From Shimazuella kribbensis DSM 45090 (GTDB lineage: Bacteria > Bacillota > Bacilli > Thermoactinomycetales > Thermoactinomycetaceae): a stretch of DNA of 64,000 bases. A model generated the notes under the pieces. The model was not told where the DNA came from. It saw nothing but the letters and a program-made list of their open reading frames with translations, and searched no databases. The position numbers were made by a program, and so were the translations under genes. The stretch lies in contig NZ_ATZF01000007.1 of the NCBI RefSeq assembly GCF_000428065.1, positions 55,417 to 119,416 of the forward strand, written 5' to 3'. Shown here in pieces: positions 29,296 to 38,683 of this stretch (the first letter of the stretch is position 1; every line of letters begins with the position of its first letter).

Positions 29296-29803
29296 TGTTA
29301 AAGGAGATATGAACTTTTCCAAAAAAAAATGCGAAATAACCCTAAGGTTTTCCGCATGGTTTCGTTTATAAAAACTTGATACCCACGTTCCTTGTAATGG
29401 TTATAAATAGGCGCACTAATCCCTTGGTCAACTGTTGAAAAATCAAATTGGATCAGTCGCTATTCGATTACTTAACCATTACAAGTTAGTTGGCATAAAA
29501 GTTTAATTCCCCTTTCAAATATCTCCGCATACCATTATAAACTCATTTCTATGCGTTTTCAAATAATTTGTTTGATTAAAATCTTTCCTCTAACCACACA
29601 TGGCCAAAGTGAAGTCGGCTTTGCATTCTGTCATCTACTTGGCTTTAAGCTGATGCCCCGATTCAATACTTCATGATTTGATCACAGATCTTAAGGACTG
29701 GGATGCCGATCAGGAGTTTAATTTTGGCTTGCAAGCATTGTTACAAAGTATTTTAATAAACGGACCAAAGGTCGGAAAGATTCATTAGAAAAGGTGAAAT
29801 TAG
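29296..29803. other. Gene-free stretch
   Basis: No supported frame was seen. It probably contains a short decayed element and the promoter of the monooxygenase pseudogene. Confidence 0.35.
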
Positions 29804-31033
29804 TATGTCACTCAATAAAAATGCAAATAATAAAAATATTCTAATATCCGATGCAAGCATAGCTGGTCCTACATTGGCTTATTGGCTTAATAAGCATGGC
29901 TTTAACCCCACTGTTGTGGAGCATGCACCCATGCTTCGTAGCGGTGGATATAAAATTGATATCCGAGGTTGAAGTGACCGATCGAATGGAACTTATAACA
30001 GAAATACGACAGAATGGTACAAATATGCGTGGAGGATCGTATGTAAATAATGCGAATAAACCGATTGCCACAATGTCTGCTGATATATTCAATTTTCGTC
30101 AAGAAAATGATGTAGAAATTATGCGTGGTGATATGGCCCGCATTCTCTATCATCATACTCAAAATGATGTTGAATATATATTTGGGGATTCTATTTCTTC
30201 CATCGAACAAGATGATGATGGAGTATATGTGACTTTTGAACAAAGTGATCCTCGGACCTTTGACTTGGTGGTAGCTGCCGATGGACTGCATTCAAACGTC
30301 CGCAATCTCACCTTTGGAGATGAATCACAATTTACACAGCACCTTGGGTGCTATGCTGCTATCTTCACCATTCCTAACTATTTGGACCTCAATCAATGGG
30401 AACTGTATTTCAGTGCTCCTGGAAAATCTGTGAGTATCTACAGCACAAAACTAGAATCCGAAGCAAAAGTATTTTTCGCTTTTAAATCTCCACTATTATC
30501 CTTTGATCATCGGAACAAAGATCAACAAAAAAAAATTCTGGCAGATGCGTTTGCCGGAGATGGCTGACAAATCCCTCAACTTCTCAGATTTGCTCAGGAT
30601 GCTCAAGATTTTCACTTCGATTCGATGAGTCAAATTATAATGGATCAATGGTCAATTGGCAGAACCGTACTTCTAGGTGACGCAGCATACTGTGGTTCAC
30701 CTGCTTCAGGTCAAGGGACAAGCATGGCATTAGTGGGAGCTTATGTACTTGCTGGAGAACTAGCAGCCACAGACGGCGATTATCGTTCAGCTTTCGCACA
30801 TTATGAGAGTAAAATGCGCAAGTATGTTGAGACGAATCAAAACTTAGCACTAGAAATCATTAATGATTTTATTCCAAAATCACGCACAGAGATCTTTTTC
30901 CGAAACCAAATGATTCGATTACTCCCTTATCTTCCAGGTAATGGTATTATTCTTTGGGAAGATGGCAAAACGTGTGGAACAAGCCGCCAATGCTATTGAA
31001 CTCCAGAACTACAGTCAGGTGATAAAAAAATAG
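29804..31033 (+). pseudogene. FAD-dependent monooxygenase (TetX-like), three lesions
   Basis: An ATG at 29804 opens NKNILISDASIAGPTLAYWL (a worn GxGxxG loop) and stops at about 29970. The next frame (to 30567) has MRGDMARILYHHTQNDVEYI and FDLVVAADGLHSNVRNLTFG, the DG motif of aromatic hydroxylases. It ends at GDG-TGA-QIPQLL, where family members have a Trp, so TGG to TGA is likely. RTVLLGDAAYCGSPASGQGT, the second FAD motif, follows. The last 20 residues need another shift (KRVEQAANAIELQNY). The order of motifs is that of TetX-type flavoproteins. Confidence 0.78.
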
Positions 31034-31110
31034 GGAGAACTAAGGCCCCTCAAAACAGGGAATCTTCACGAAGACCGTAAACTGGTCACCGCAAGTTTTC
31101 TAGGAGAATA

Positions 31111-31374
31111 TCAAAATGGAGAACTATTTCGTACACCCTTGTTTGAAGCAATTTGTATAAAGATATGGCTGCTTATATCTCCATCATCCGAACTACCATC
31201 ATTCCAACTGCCGTCACTACTATAATTTTGTTGGCTACTCCAAAACGAAGATAGAATTGGAACCAGCCCAGAAACTACTAGTGTAGGAATACCAACTAGC
31301 AAATATCCTCCTGAAACCAATTGAACTCCACTGATAGCAAAGATAAAAAAGCTCATGATGGATAACAAAAACAT
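31111..31374 (-). CDS. Small membrane protein with acidic Gly/Ser/Asp tail
   Basis: This 87-residue protein has two hydrophobic helices (FLLSIMSFFIFAISGVQLV and LLVGIPTLVVSGLVPILSSF). A tail rich in Ser, Asp, Gly and Trp (DGSWNDGSSDDGD) follows. GGAGGG stands five bases before the ATG, which supports expression. I do not recognise the family. It lies between the dead monooxygenase and a solo transposon-like end. Confidence 0.55.
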   Translation of the reverse strand: MFLLSIMSFFIFAISGVQLVSGGYLLVGIPTLVVSGLVPILSSFWSSQQNYSSDGSWNDGSSDDGDISSHIFIQIASNKGVRNSSPF

Positions 31375-31454
31375 ATTATCCCTCCAATCGAATATGAATT
31401 TTGATTATTCTATAAAATCATTATACTATAGTATAGAGATACGGATATTGGTTC

Positions 31455-31600
31455 TAGGCCTTAGTCAACAACCCCATGACTAAAGTCACGAGCTTGTAAT
31501 TACCTATGGTAGTCCTAACGTTACGCCTAGTAGATACACTTCTATCCTAATTCCTAGTGAAACAACATTTGATGTTCACATCCTCCTAGCAGGATTGTAG
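31455..31600. mobile_element. Possible IS200/IS605-like end fragment
   Basis: CAACCCCATGACTAAAGTCA followed by CGAGCTTGTAA is a hairpin-bearing segment of the kind found at ends of IS200/IS605 elements. It resembles, in sense, the segment at 25640. No transposase is present. Weak evidence. Confidence 0.3.
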
Positions 31601-31738
31601 CTGAAATACATGTTCATGATTCCTCTTATCCATAAGAAAAAGACCCTAATCTTCCTTTAGGGACTTTCATTTTATGTTCATTGGTACTTCTCCTAAATGA
31701 AGGATGGTAATAATAGAGTGTATAAAACATGGAAGTGA

Positions 31739-32689
31739 GTGATTTCTGTGAATTTGTTTAATGAAATAAATAAGGATTATTTAAAAGAAAAAATCCCTTT
31801 GCTTCGAAAAACTCAAATGATACAAATACATAAAGGATACTCTTCAGATCAAAAATTTATTTTGTTATCTAATAATGAACAGAAGGTTCTTCTTAAAATT
31901 TTCGATCTAAATAATTATAACCAAAAACAGTCCGAGTTCGATGTATTGAGCAAAATGGAATATTATGATGTTAAATCCTCTAGACCCATTATGTTAGGAA
32001 GATTAGAAAAAATAAATAAAGGTTACATGATTGTGTCATATATGGAAGGCAATGATGCGTCTGATGAACTGTCTAATTACTCCTACAAGAAACAATTTCA
32101 GATAGGAATGGATGCTGGAATAGAATTACGAAAAATGCATCAGCATAAAAGTCCTTATTTTATAAAACCTTGGTACGAACGAAAATTACAAAAACATCAA
32201 ACATATATAGATGAATATTTGAAATCGGGAATTAAGATCAAAAATGACACAAAAGTACTATCTTTCATTGAAAAGAATCAAGAACTTATGAGAAATCGTC
32301 CAAATTCGTTTCAACATGATGACTTCCATGTTGGTAATATCATTTTAAAAGATGAAAAACTATCTGGAGTAATAGATTTTAATAGATTTGACTGGGGAGA
32401 TCCCATCCATGAATTTATAAAAATAGGTATGTTCAGCAAGGAAATAAGTATACCATTTTGTATTGGTCAAATTTTCAGCTATCACAACCACAGTGATCCT
32501 CCAGAATTTTTTTGGAGATTATATTCGCTTTACTTAGCAATGTGTTTATTTTCCTCCATTGTATGGACTCTAAAAGTGGCTCCCACAACCTTGAGTGAAA
32601 TGATGAATAGAATTTCTACTATTCTAGAAGATCATCAGTACTTTGCAAGTGTAAAACCAAAATGGTTTAAGGAAACTCCATTTATCTAA
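31739..32689 (+). CDS. Aminoglycoside phosphotransferase-fold kinase (APH family)
   Basis: This protein of about 316 residues has the kinase-like catalytic loop SFQHDDFHVGNIILKDEKLS and the metal Asp in GVIDFNRFDWGDPIHEF, both diagnostic of APH/choline-kinase folds. The N lobe has VLLKIFD. Substrates of such chromosomal kinases range from antibiotics to small metabolites; none can be inferred here. The start is GTG at 31739 or, with better spacing behind GGAAGTGA, GTG at 31748. It is monocistronic with no terminator of note. Confidence 0.85.
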   Translation: MISVNLFNEINKDYLKEKIPLLRKTQMIQIHKGYSSDQKFILLSNNEQKVLLKIFDLNNYNQKQSEFDVLSKMEYYDVKSSRPIMLGRLEKINKGYMIVSYMEGNDASDELSNYSYKKQFQIGMDAGIELRKMHQHKSPYFIKPWYERKLQKHQTYIDEYLKSGIKIKNDTKVLSFIEKNQELMRNRPNSFQHDDFHVGNIILKDEKLSGVIDFNRFDWGDPIHEFIKIGMFSKEISIPFCIGQIFSYHNHSDPPEFFWRLYSLYLAMCLFSSIVWTLKVAPTTLSEMMNRISTILEDHQYFASVKPKWFKETPFI

Positions 32690-33214
32690 AAAAAAGAATG
32701 ACTTGCCTAAATCCGTCTTTTTTCCATTCTGATTTTTTTGAAATGAAATATAAGCATATCTGCCATACTAAGGTACCACCTTTTAAACTCTAACAAATCA
32801 ACCTCCCATACATCGCGTAGGAAGATTGATTTGTTATCTATTATACGAGGCTAAACTAGATCACTAGATATTGTAGTAGGCATGGTGACCGAGTTTCTAC
32901 TCTAGTTAGTCATGTATTTACCATGATATGGTTCTGTTACCGATTTTGGTCCTTATAGTGACACCTACTTCTATACGCGGATTATTTTTACTGGATGACT
33001 ACCTCTGTCCAGCATCCAAAGTTCAATTAAAATCACAGAAATCGGAAATAATCTTACGCACTAGAACATCTATGTATCCTTTATAAATGCAGATCAATTA
33101 TTTTTTTGTCCAAGTAAGTGTTGACGATCCGCCTCATTTCCGTATTTGCCTTTGAATCTCATGTAACGAATCATCTCAGCGGCTGACTATTAATATGGCT
33201 AATGCCATAATGGT
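32690..33214. other. Gene-free stretch
   Basis: No gene was recognised. An imperfect hairpin (AACAAATCAA ... TTGATTTGTT, 32803-32839) lies shortly after the kinase gene; the rest shows no supported feature. Confidence 0.4.
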
Positions 33215-33685
33215 TACTTACCTTAACTGACGTTTAAATGCTTTATTGGCGAAGAAGTAAGCACGCCGATGCACCAGGCAAGCGCGATCCAGATACCGTT
33301 GCCAACAGATCCTTCATACAAGAGGGCACGGATCGTATTCACGATTGAAGTCACTGGCTGGTTCTCAGCGAACAAACGGACAATTTTAGGCATGGTTTCG
33401 GTGGGGACAAAGGCTGAACTGATAAACGGCAGGAAAACCAGCGGGTACGAGTAGGCTGTCGCCCCTTCCATCGACTTCGCTGTCAATCCAGGAATGACCG
33501 CCAGCCATGTCAGCGCCAGCGTAAACAGCCCGAGTATCCCAGCTACCGCGAGCCAATCTAGGATATCTGCACTGGAACGGAAACCCATCAAGTGACAGTA
33601 AGCGCATTGGAAACAAGTGAGGTCCACAGCTGCGCATGATGTTGCGCATTAAACGCCCTAGTAAAACCCCTGTTTTGCTTTTCAT
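33215..33685 (-). pseudogene. ABC-2 type permease (drug exporter) with internal deletion
   Basis: The start MKSKTGVLLGRLMRNIMRS (33685) is typical of daunorubicin-type ABC-2 permeases. It is joined too early to the C-terminal half: ILGLFTLALTWLAVIPGLTA, YPLVFLPFISSAFVPTETMP and VTSIVNTIRALL. The end is also shifted; the next frame gives the expected YFFANKAFKRQ. Its ATG immediately follows the stop of the ATPase fragment. The base composition is richer in GC than the surroundings, suggesting transfer. Confidence 0.72.
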
Positions 33686-33830
33686 TTACATCTCCTCCTT
33701 TTTGCTGATGATTGCGAGGAAAATCTCCTCTAATGTCGGCTGCTTCTCAATGTACTCCACTTTCGCTGGTAGAAACATCTCTTTGAGCTCAGTAAGAGTA
33801 CGGTAAAACAAGATCGACAACCCCTGCTTG
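33686..33830 (-). pseudogene. ABC transporter ATPase, C-terminal fragment
   Basis: The frame reads TELKEMFLPAKVEYIEKQPT then LEEIFLAIISKKEEM and stops directly before the permease ATG. PTLEEIFL is the usual end of DrrA-type ATPases. The Walker motifs are absent because the gene is cut near 33830, at a copy of a dispersed repeat. Confidence 0.65.
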
Positions 33831-33832
33831 AA

Positions 33833-33902
33833 TAGTCCGTCAGATAGATTCCATTATATGGTTAAGTTGTCCCTCAGTTGCATGCTGGTTCTGGGCCTAT
33901 TA
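33833..33902. repeat. Copy of the dispersed repeat family
   Basis: TAGTCCGTCAGATAGATTCC (33838) and GCTGGTTCTGGGCC (33888) match, in the same order and spacing, the repeat at 63149-63215 and partly those at 60810 and 63796. It marks the truncated end of the ABC ATPase fragment. Confidence 0.6.
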
Positions 33903-34015
33903 AGCCCCTCTACCTGTTTCGTATTTTTGGATGGTCTGATAGAACGTATTTTTCTTTAGCCCAAGCTCTTTCATAAAATGAACGGCTGTTATTTCTTCTG
34001 CTTTCCTACCTTTTC
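33902..34015 (-). pseudogene. Serine recombinase/invertase, C-terminal fragment
   Basis: KGRKAEEITAVHFMKELGLK followed by KNTFYQTIQKYETGRGA is the helix-turn-helix tail of resolvase/invertase proteins (usual form RPKAEEITAVEAMKELGLKK). The catalytic domain is gone. It abuts the repeat at 33833-33902. Confidence 0.6.
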
Positions 34016-34105
34016 AAACGACCTAAACATAACAAAGCCACCAGCAATGGTGGCTACTTTTCATATTTGGGGTCGAGACAACTGGCTGTCGCCTCGACTT
34101 TTGGT

Positions 34106-34348
34106 TCAGTTCGGAAGGGATTCCAGCGCTTTCTCGTAGGCATCACGTGGTTTAGGAAGGTACCCGTAATGGAGAGTGTAGCTCAATCCCATTTTGGCTG
34201 CCTTGGTAGCCATCGCATTGTAGAGTGACATGGCTTTATTCATGTAGTAATCTCGAATCTCTTTACGATTACTAGCATGTGCCAGAATTTTCGCAACACC
34301 AGCCTCAAGAACCTGCTGTTGCTTGTCATCCAGATCGTCAAGATTCAT
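34106..34348 (-). CDS. Small hypothetical protein, phage-like
   Basis: This protein of about 80 residues reads MNLDDLDDKQQQVLEAGVAK, ASNRKEIRDYYMNKAMSLYN, KMGLSYTLHYGYLPKPRDAY. ATG at 34348 lies six bases after GGAGAG; the reading from 34360 lacks a site. The helical, charged character is like small phage proteins but I know no match. Its base composition is more balanced than that of the neighbours. Confidence 0.5.
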   Translation of the reverse strand: MNLDDLDDKQQQVLEAGVAKILAHASNRKEIRDYYMNKAMSLYNAMATKAAKMGLSYTLHYGYLPKPRDAYEKALESLPN

Positions 34349-34398
34349 TCGACTCTCCATTCATCGCAGAACCAACTTTGCTTATAGAATAGCATATT

Positions 34399-34426
34399 TC
34401 GCCATCAATTGGCGGCTTTTTCTTTG
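34399..34426 (+). terminator. Terminator-like hairpin
   Basis: CGCCA and TGGCG pair around TCAAT and are followed by GCTTTTT. A second hairpin, AGCCACCA/TGGTGGCT, lies at 34033-34052 after the small hypothetical gene. Confidence 0.5.
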
Positions 34427-34545
34427 TGATTGATCCACATATCAAACTGCATTATCTTTAAATGAGAGTATCGCTCCTATCTGGTTGAACGATACCAAAC
34501 CTCAGAAATGAGGAATCATGATTATTCAGGACAGGGCCCAATGGC

Positions 34546-34699
34546 AACCCCGACTTCACCACTTATCCTAATGGAGTCCAATACTGGAAACAGGGTCTTC
34601 ATGTTACCTATATGCAATTTCCTGGACCTGATGGACGTCTTATTGAGCAAACCTCGGAGGGAAAGACGGTCTACTGGACTGACCTGAGATGGATCTAGT
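34546..34699 (+). pseudogene. C-terminal gene fragment, unrecognised
   Basis: A plus-strand frame reads GNPDFTTYPNGVQYWKQGLH, VTYMQFPGPDGRLIEQTSEG and KTVYWTDLRWI before its stop. No start codon or ribosome site belongs to it. It looks like the last 50 residues of a larger protein. No family can be given. Confidence 0.35.
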
Positions 34700-34865
34700 A
34701 AATATCATTTAATCTTCCAATTCATTTATTCTCTATCTTTTTTATTTCGGACGAGTTTTTGTTTGAAATTACAGTAAGATATTTTAATCTAATACAATTG
34801 TTTATACTGTAACGTATTATATAAATAATTCTGTTTGTAAAACAAACATGTTTGCAATTAGTTTA

Positions 34866-36104
34866 TCATTCAAACCTTTTCAAAATTAAAACCGCATTGT
34901 GTCCACCAAATCCTATAGAATTGGACAAACCTATTTGGACTTTTGCCCTCTTTGCTTTATTTGCTACATAATCCAAATCGCAGTTAGGATCTGGGTTATT
35001 TAGATTTATGGTTGGTGGCACTACATTTTCTTGCAATGTTTTTATGAGCGCTACAGCCTCTACCCCGCCCGCTGCACCTAGCATGTGCCCAATCATAGAT
35101 TTAATCGCACTAATAGGAACATCATATGCTTGTTTTCCTAATAACTTCTTAATTGCTAATGTTTCGGAATGGTCTCCTACTGGAGTACTTGTTGCATGTG
35201 CATTGATATGATCGATATCGGAAATGGAAATAGCAGCATCCTTCACTGCCTCTTTCATCGCTCGATAAGCTCCTAATCCTTCCCTATCTGTTGCTACCAT
35301 ATGATAAGCATCTGACGAAGCACCATAACCAATAATTTCTGCATAAATAGTGGATACTGTTCTTTTCCTTGCATGCTCCAAAGATTCTAACACCAGAATA
35401 CCAGCTCCTTCTGATGCAACAAATCCGTCTCTATCTCTATCAAATGGACGACTAGCCTGTGTTGGATCTTCATTCCTAATAGATAGAGCTTTTGCATTCC
35501 CAAAGCCTGCAAGTGCTAAATCAGTAATCGCAGCTTCTGCTCCACCAGCGATGACAATATCCGCATCCCCTCGTTGGATTAACTTAAACGCTTCTCCAAT
35601 CGCGTTATTGCTCGTAGCACAAGCAGAAACATGGGCTAAAGTAGGACCTTTCAATCCATGAAGAATACTCACTTGAGCACTTGCCATATTGGCGATCATC
35701 ATTGGTACCATAGCTGGATTTACACGTGCTGGACCTCGATTAAGCATTGTTTTGTGATTTTCCAATATGGTTTGTATTCCTCCTATACCAGTACCAATAT
35801 ATACACCTACTCGTTCCCTATCTACTTTATTGAATTGTAACTTAGCATCCTTAATAGCTTGATTGGCTGCTGTAACTGCAAATTGACAATATCTATCCAT
35901 TTTTCTAGCATCTTTTTTACTCATTTCATACATCGGATCAAAGTCTCGTACAAAACCCGCTATTTTCGTTTGAAACAATGAAGTATCAAAAGTATCAATC
36001 TTAGAAATTCCAGACTGTCCTTCTAACAAATTAGTCCAGAATGAGTTTACATCGTTACCAATTGGTGTAACAACACCCATACCTGTCACGACCACACGTT
36101 GCAT
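34866..36104 (-). CDS. fabF: 3-oxoacyl-[acyl-carrier-protein] synthase II (FabF-type)
   Basis: This 412-residue condensing enzyme performs fatty-acid elongation. The catalytic triad is present: Cys162 in HVSACATSNNAIGEAF, His303 in INAHATSTPVGDHSE and His340 in IKSMIGHMLGAAGG. The gating loop reads SNSIGFGGHN, with Ile where SNSFGFGG is usual, and CATSNN replaces the commoner CATGTN or CATGAN. It stands alone, with no fabH, acpP or fabD next to it, and is divergent from an XRE regulator. It may be a second, accessory FabF. GAGGGATAAATA precedes the ATG. Confidence 0.92.
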   Translation of the reverse strand: MQRVVVTGMGVVTPIGNDVNSFWTNLLEGQSGISKIDTFDTSLFQTKIAGFVRDFDPMYEMSKKDARKMDRYCQFAVTAANQAIKDAKLQFNKVDRERVGVYIGTGIGGIQTILENHKTMLNRGPARVNPAMVPMMIANMASAQVSILHGLKGPTLAHVSACATSNNAIGEAFKLIQRGDADIVIAGGAEAAITDLALAGFGNAKALSIRNEDPTQASRPFDRDRDGFVASEGAGILVLESLEHARKRTVSTIYAEIIGYGASSDAYHMVATDREGLGAYRAMKEAVKDAAISISDIDHINAHATSTPVGDHSETLAIKKLLGKQAYDVPISAIKSMIGHMLGAAGGVEAVALIKTLQENVVPPTINLNNPDPNCDLDYVANKAKRAKVQIGLSNSIGFGGHNAVLILKRFE

Positions 36105-36238
36105 TATTTATCCCTCATTTCACATTCTTTTTATTATCATTGCATGTCGTAATATCCTATTACAAGTTGCAGGTTATCCTAGTATAATGAATGCTAGTAT
36201 CGAAATAAACAGTTTATGGCTATAGGAGTTGATAAAAA

Positions 36239-37084
36239 ATGAATGGAGACATTCGTTTGAAAGCGCTATCTGATTTTTTAGTGACACATAGAGCTAAATT
36301 ACAACCTCATGAAGTCGGATTACCATCCATTGGCCGCAGGCGTACACCTGGATTAAGAAGAGAAGAAGTTGCTCAACTTGCTGGCATAAGTACAACTTGG
36401 TATACATGGTTAGAACAAGGAAGAGATATTACTGTCACAACACCTGTCTTAACTGGTATTGCTTCTGCACTTCAACTGAATGAAGAAGAGAAAAAATATT
36501 TATTTATGTTAGCGTTAGACCAAAATACATTACTAGATCAAGAATTAAGTAGTACAGTTAGTCCAGGTATAAAACTAATCCTTCAAGAACTAAATTATTT
36601 CCCCACTATTGTGTCAGACCGAAGATGCAATATCACTCACTGGAATCCAGCTGCATTAGCTGTTTTTCTTGATTTTGAAAAAATACCTCTTGAGGAAAGA
36701 AATATGATTTGGCTGCTTTTTACTAGAAGGGAACTAAAAGCATTGGCAGTTAATTGGGGGGAATTTTCTCGTGGATTTCTCTCGCTATTTCGCTCTTACT
36801 ATGGGAAATACATGGGAGATTCTTGGTATAACACATTCATCAAAAAAATGGAAGCAAAAAATGCAGAATTCACTTCCTATTGGCATCACAATGATGTAAG
36901 TTCTTCACCTGAAGTGTTTATTGAGTTTCGTCATGCAAAAGCAGGAAAAATGTTATTTGATCTCTCCTCATTGGATGTAAAAGGGGAAACCGATTTGCGA
37001 TGCAGTATATTTACACCATCTGATGATGAAACAAATATAAAAATGAGAAAAATGATGAAAAGAATAAATGAAATGAATAGATGA
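36239..37084 (+). CDS. XRE-family regulator with MmyB-like ligand domain
   Basis: This 281-residue protein has an N-terminal helix-turn-helix (RRTPGLRREEVAQLAGISTT and WYTWLEQGRDITVT, residues 25-60). A C-terminal domain (YFPTIVSDRRCNITHWNPAA and FIEFRHAKAGKMLFDLSSLD) is of the PAS-like MmyB type that binds fatty-acid-like ligands in actinobacteria. It diverges from fabF with 134 bases between starts, so regulation of fabF is possible. AGGAG stands upstream of the ATG. Confidence 0.9.
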   Translation: MNGDIRLKALSDFLVTHRAKLQPHEVGLPSIGRRRTPGLRREEVAQLAGISTTWYTWLEQGRDITVTTPVLTGIASALQLNEEEKKYLFMLALDQNTLLDQELSSTVSPGIKLILQELNYFPTIVSDRRCNITHWNPAALAVFLDFEKIPLEERNMIWLLFTRRELKALAVNWGEFSRGFLSLFRSYYGKYMGDSWYNTFIKKMEAKNAEFTSYWHHNDVSSSPEVFIEFRHAKAGKMLFDLSSLDVKGETDLRCSIFTPSDDETNIKMRKMMKRINEMNR

Positions 37085-37209
37085 ACTCAGCAATACTACC
37101 CTTATTCAGAATATAAATATTTAAAAATAAAATATTTTATAACAATCTACGAATTCATCTTCTAATATGGTATTCTAATATGAGTTTTTGAAAAAAGGAG
37201 GTAGAAAGA

Positions 37210-38103
37210 ATGCTCAAACGCTTTCTGCCAGAATTCACATTGATCTCCATAAGCTTTATTTGGGGTATAACCTTTGTTGTCGTTCAAGATGCCATCCAAG
37301 AACTGCCTCCTTATTCTTTTCTTACACTTCGGTTTTTGATAGCTTTTCTTCTTCTGTGGTTGATAAACAAGCTTTTTATCAAACAAAAGATTTGGAATAA
37401 GACTGCAATCAAAGCGGGGATGGTGGTAGGATTTTTCCTGTTTCTTGGATTTGCATTACAGACTTTTAGTCTACTGTACACTACTTCAGGTAAATCTGGA
37501 TTTTTCACAGGCATGAACGTTGTATTTGTTCCTTTTGTTACTTTGTTATTTTTTAAGCAAAGGATCAAAACCCCCACCTTAATTGGAATATTTTTCGCTG
37601 TCATCGGACTTTATTTTCTTTCCGGTTCTATTGTAGGTATGAATTTTGGGGATATTCTTGCGCTCGGCTGTGCAGGTGCCTTTGCAATTCAAATAGCTTG
37701 TAATGGATATTTTTCCAAGCAAGTACCCACCTATTCTTTTGTACTATGGCAATTGCTCACTGTAACCGTATGTAGTGGAATATTAGCTATTTTTTACGAG
37801 TCTTTTCATCCAACTGTTTTACTAAAACCTGTTGTTTGGTCTGCAGTATTAGTAACTGCTGCACTTGCTACCGTCTTCGCATTCGTAGCTCAAACGATTG
37901 TTCAAAAGAAAGTTATCTCCTCAAGAGTCGCCATTATTTTCACATTAGAGCCAGTTTTTGCGGCATTAGGTGATTATTTAGTAAATGGCATCACCCTTTC
38001 AGGATTTGAACTTATAGGCTGCACCACCATTATTATCGGAATCTTACTGGCAGAAATCCCTTGGAAAACAAAGAAAAAAGAACCAGCTATTACCCTTGAA
38101 TAA
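37210..38103 (+). CDS. EamA/DMT-family transporter
   Basis: This 297-residue ten-helix permease begins LISISFIWGITFVVVQDAIQ with TLRFLIAFLLLWL, TSGKSGFFTGMNVVFVPFVT and, in the second half, ATVFAFVAQTIVQKKVISSR with FTLEPVFAALGDYL. Both EamA repeats are complete. Probable metabolite or drug exporter. AAGGAGG precedes the ATG. It is monocistronic and ended by its own terminator. Confidence 0.9.
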   Translation: MLKRFLPEFTLISISFIWGITFVVVQDAIQELPPYSFLTLRFLIAFLLLWLINKLFIKQKIWNKTAIKAGMVVGFFLFLGFALQTFSLLYTTSGKSGFFTGMNVVFVPFVTLLFFKQRIKTPTLIGIFFAVIGLYFLSGSIVGMNFGDILALGCAGAFAIQIACNGYFSKQVPTYSFVLWQLLTVTVCSGILAIFYESFHPTVLLKPVVWSAVLVTAALATVFAFVAQTIVQKKVISSRVAIIFTLEPVFAALGDYLVNGITLSGFELIGCTTIIIGILLAEIPWKTKKKEPAITLE

Positions 38104-38122
38104 GGAGTAGCTGGTTCTTTTC
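38086..38122 (+). terminator. Terminator of the EamA gene
   Basis: GAACCAGCTA and TAGCTGGTTC pair around the stop-codon region and are followed by TTTTC. Confidence 0.7.
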
Positions 38123-38182
38123 TACTGGTAAATTGGATACTTCTGTTTTAAAAAACTATAATGGAAAAAAAGGGGATATTAT

Positions 38183-38668
38183 ATGTACACACATAATGAA
38201 GTCAGAAGGAACATCTGGAAAAATGTCAAACCATTGTCAGATCAACAACTCAATCAATCCGAGTCAACTGACCGGTGGAGCATTGCTCAGATTTTAGATC
38301 ATCTACTTATAATAGAAAACTTTATCACCAAAAAAATAAAAGACACACTGGATGTACCCACTCCACCACCAATCAATAAACCCATCCATTTAACACTCAA
38401 TCGATCAAGGAAAATAAAAAGCCCGACAACAGTAAGTAATGACTTTCAAACTTTGCAATCCCTGCAAAAAAAATTAAATGCCTCTCGGTATTCTTTTGAG
38501 TCACTTATTGAGCAAATGACACAAGAACAATTGGAACAAAAATCAATAAGTCATCCTGTATTTGGTGATCGAATGAGTCTCAAACAATGGATTGAGTTTG
38601 TAGGTTTACATGAACAAAGACATTTAGAACAAATCAAAGAAGTCAAAGCAAACTTACGATTCCCTTAA
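38183..38668 (+). CDS. DinB-family (YfiT-like) putative metal-dependent protein
   Basis: This 161-residue four-helix protein contains DRWSIAQILDHLLIIENFIT, SLIEQMTQEQLEQKSISHP and WIEFVGLHEQRHLEQIKEV. The His in ILDHL and the two His in HEQRH form the usual metal site of DinB/YfiT proteins. These include thiol transferases and damage-induced proteins; the reaction here is unknown. GGGGATATTAT precedes the ATG. It ends 15 bases before the aldo/keto reductase gene, so the two form an operon. Confidence 0.85.
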   Translation: MYTHNEVRRNIWKNVKPLSDQQLNQSESTDRWSIAQILDHLLIIENFITKKIKDTLDVPTPPPINKPIHLTLNRSRKIKSPTTVSNDFQTLQSLQKKLNASRYSFESLIEQMTQEQLEQKSISHPVFGDRMSLKQWIEFVGLHEQRHLEQIKEVKANLRFP

Positions 38669-38683
38669 ATAGGAGGAATTCAT

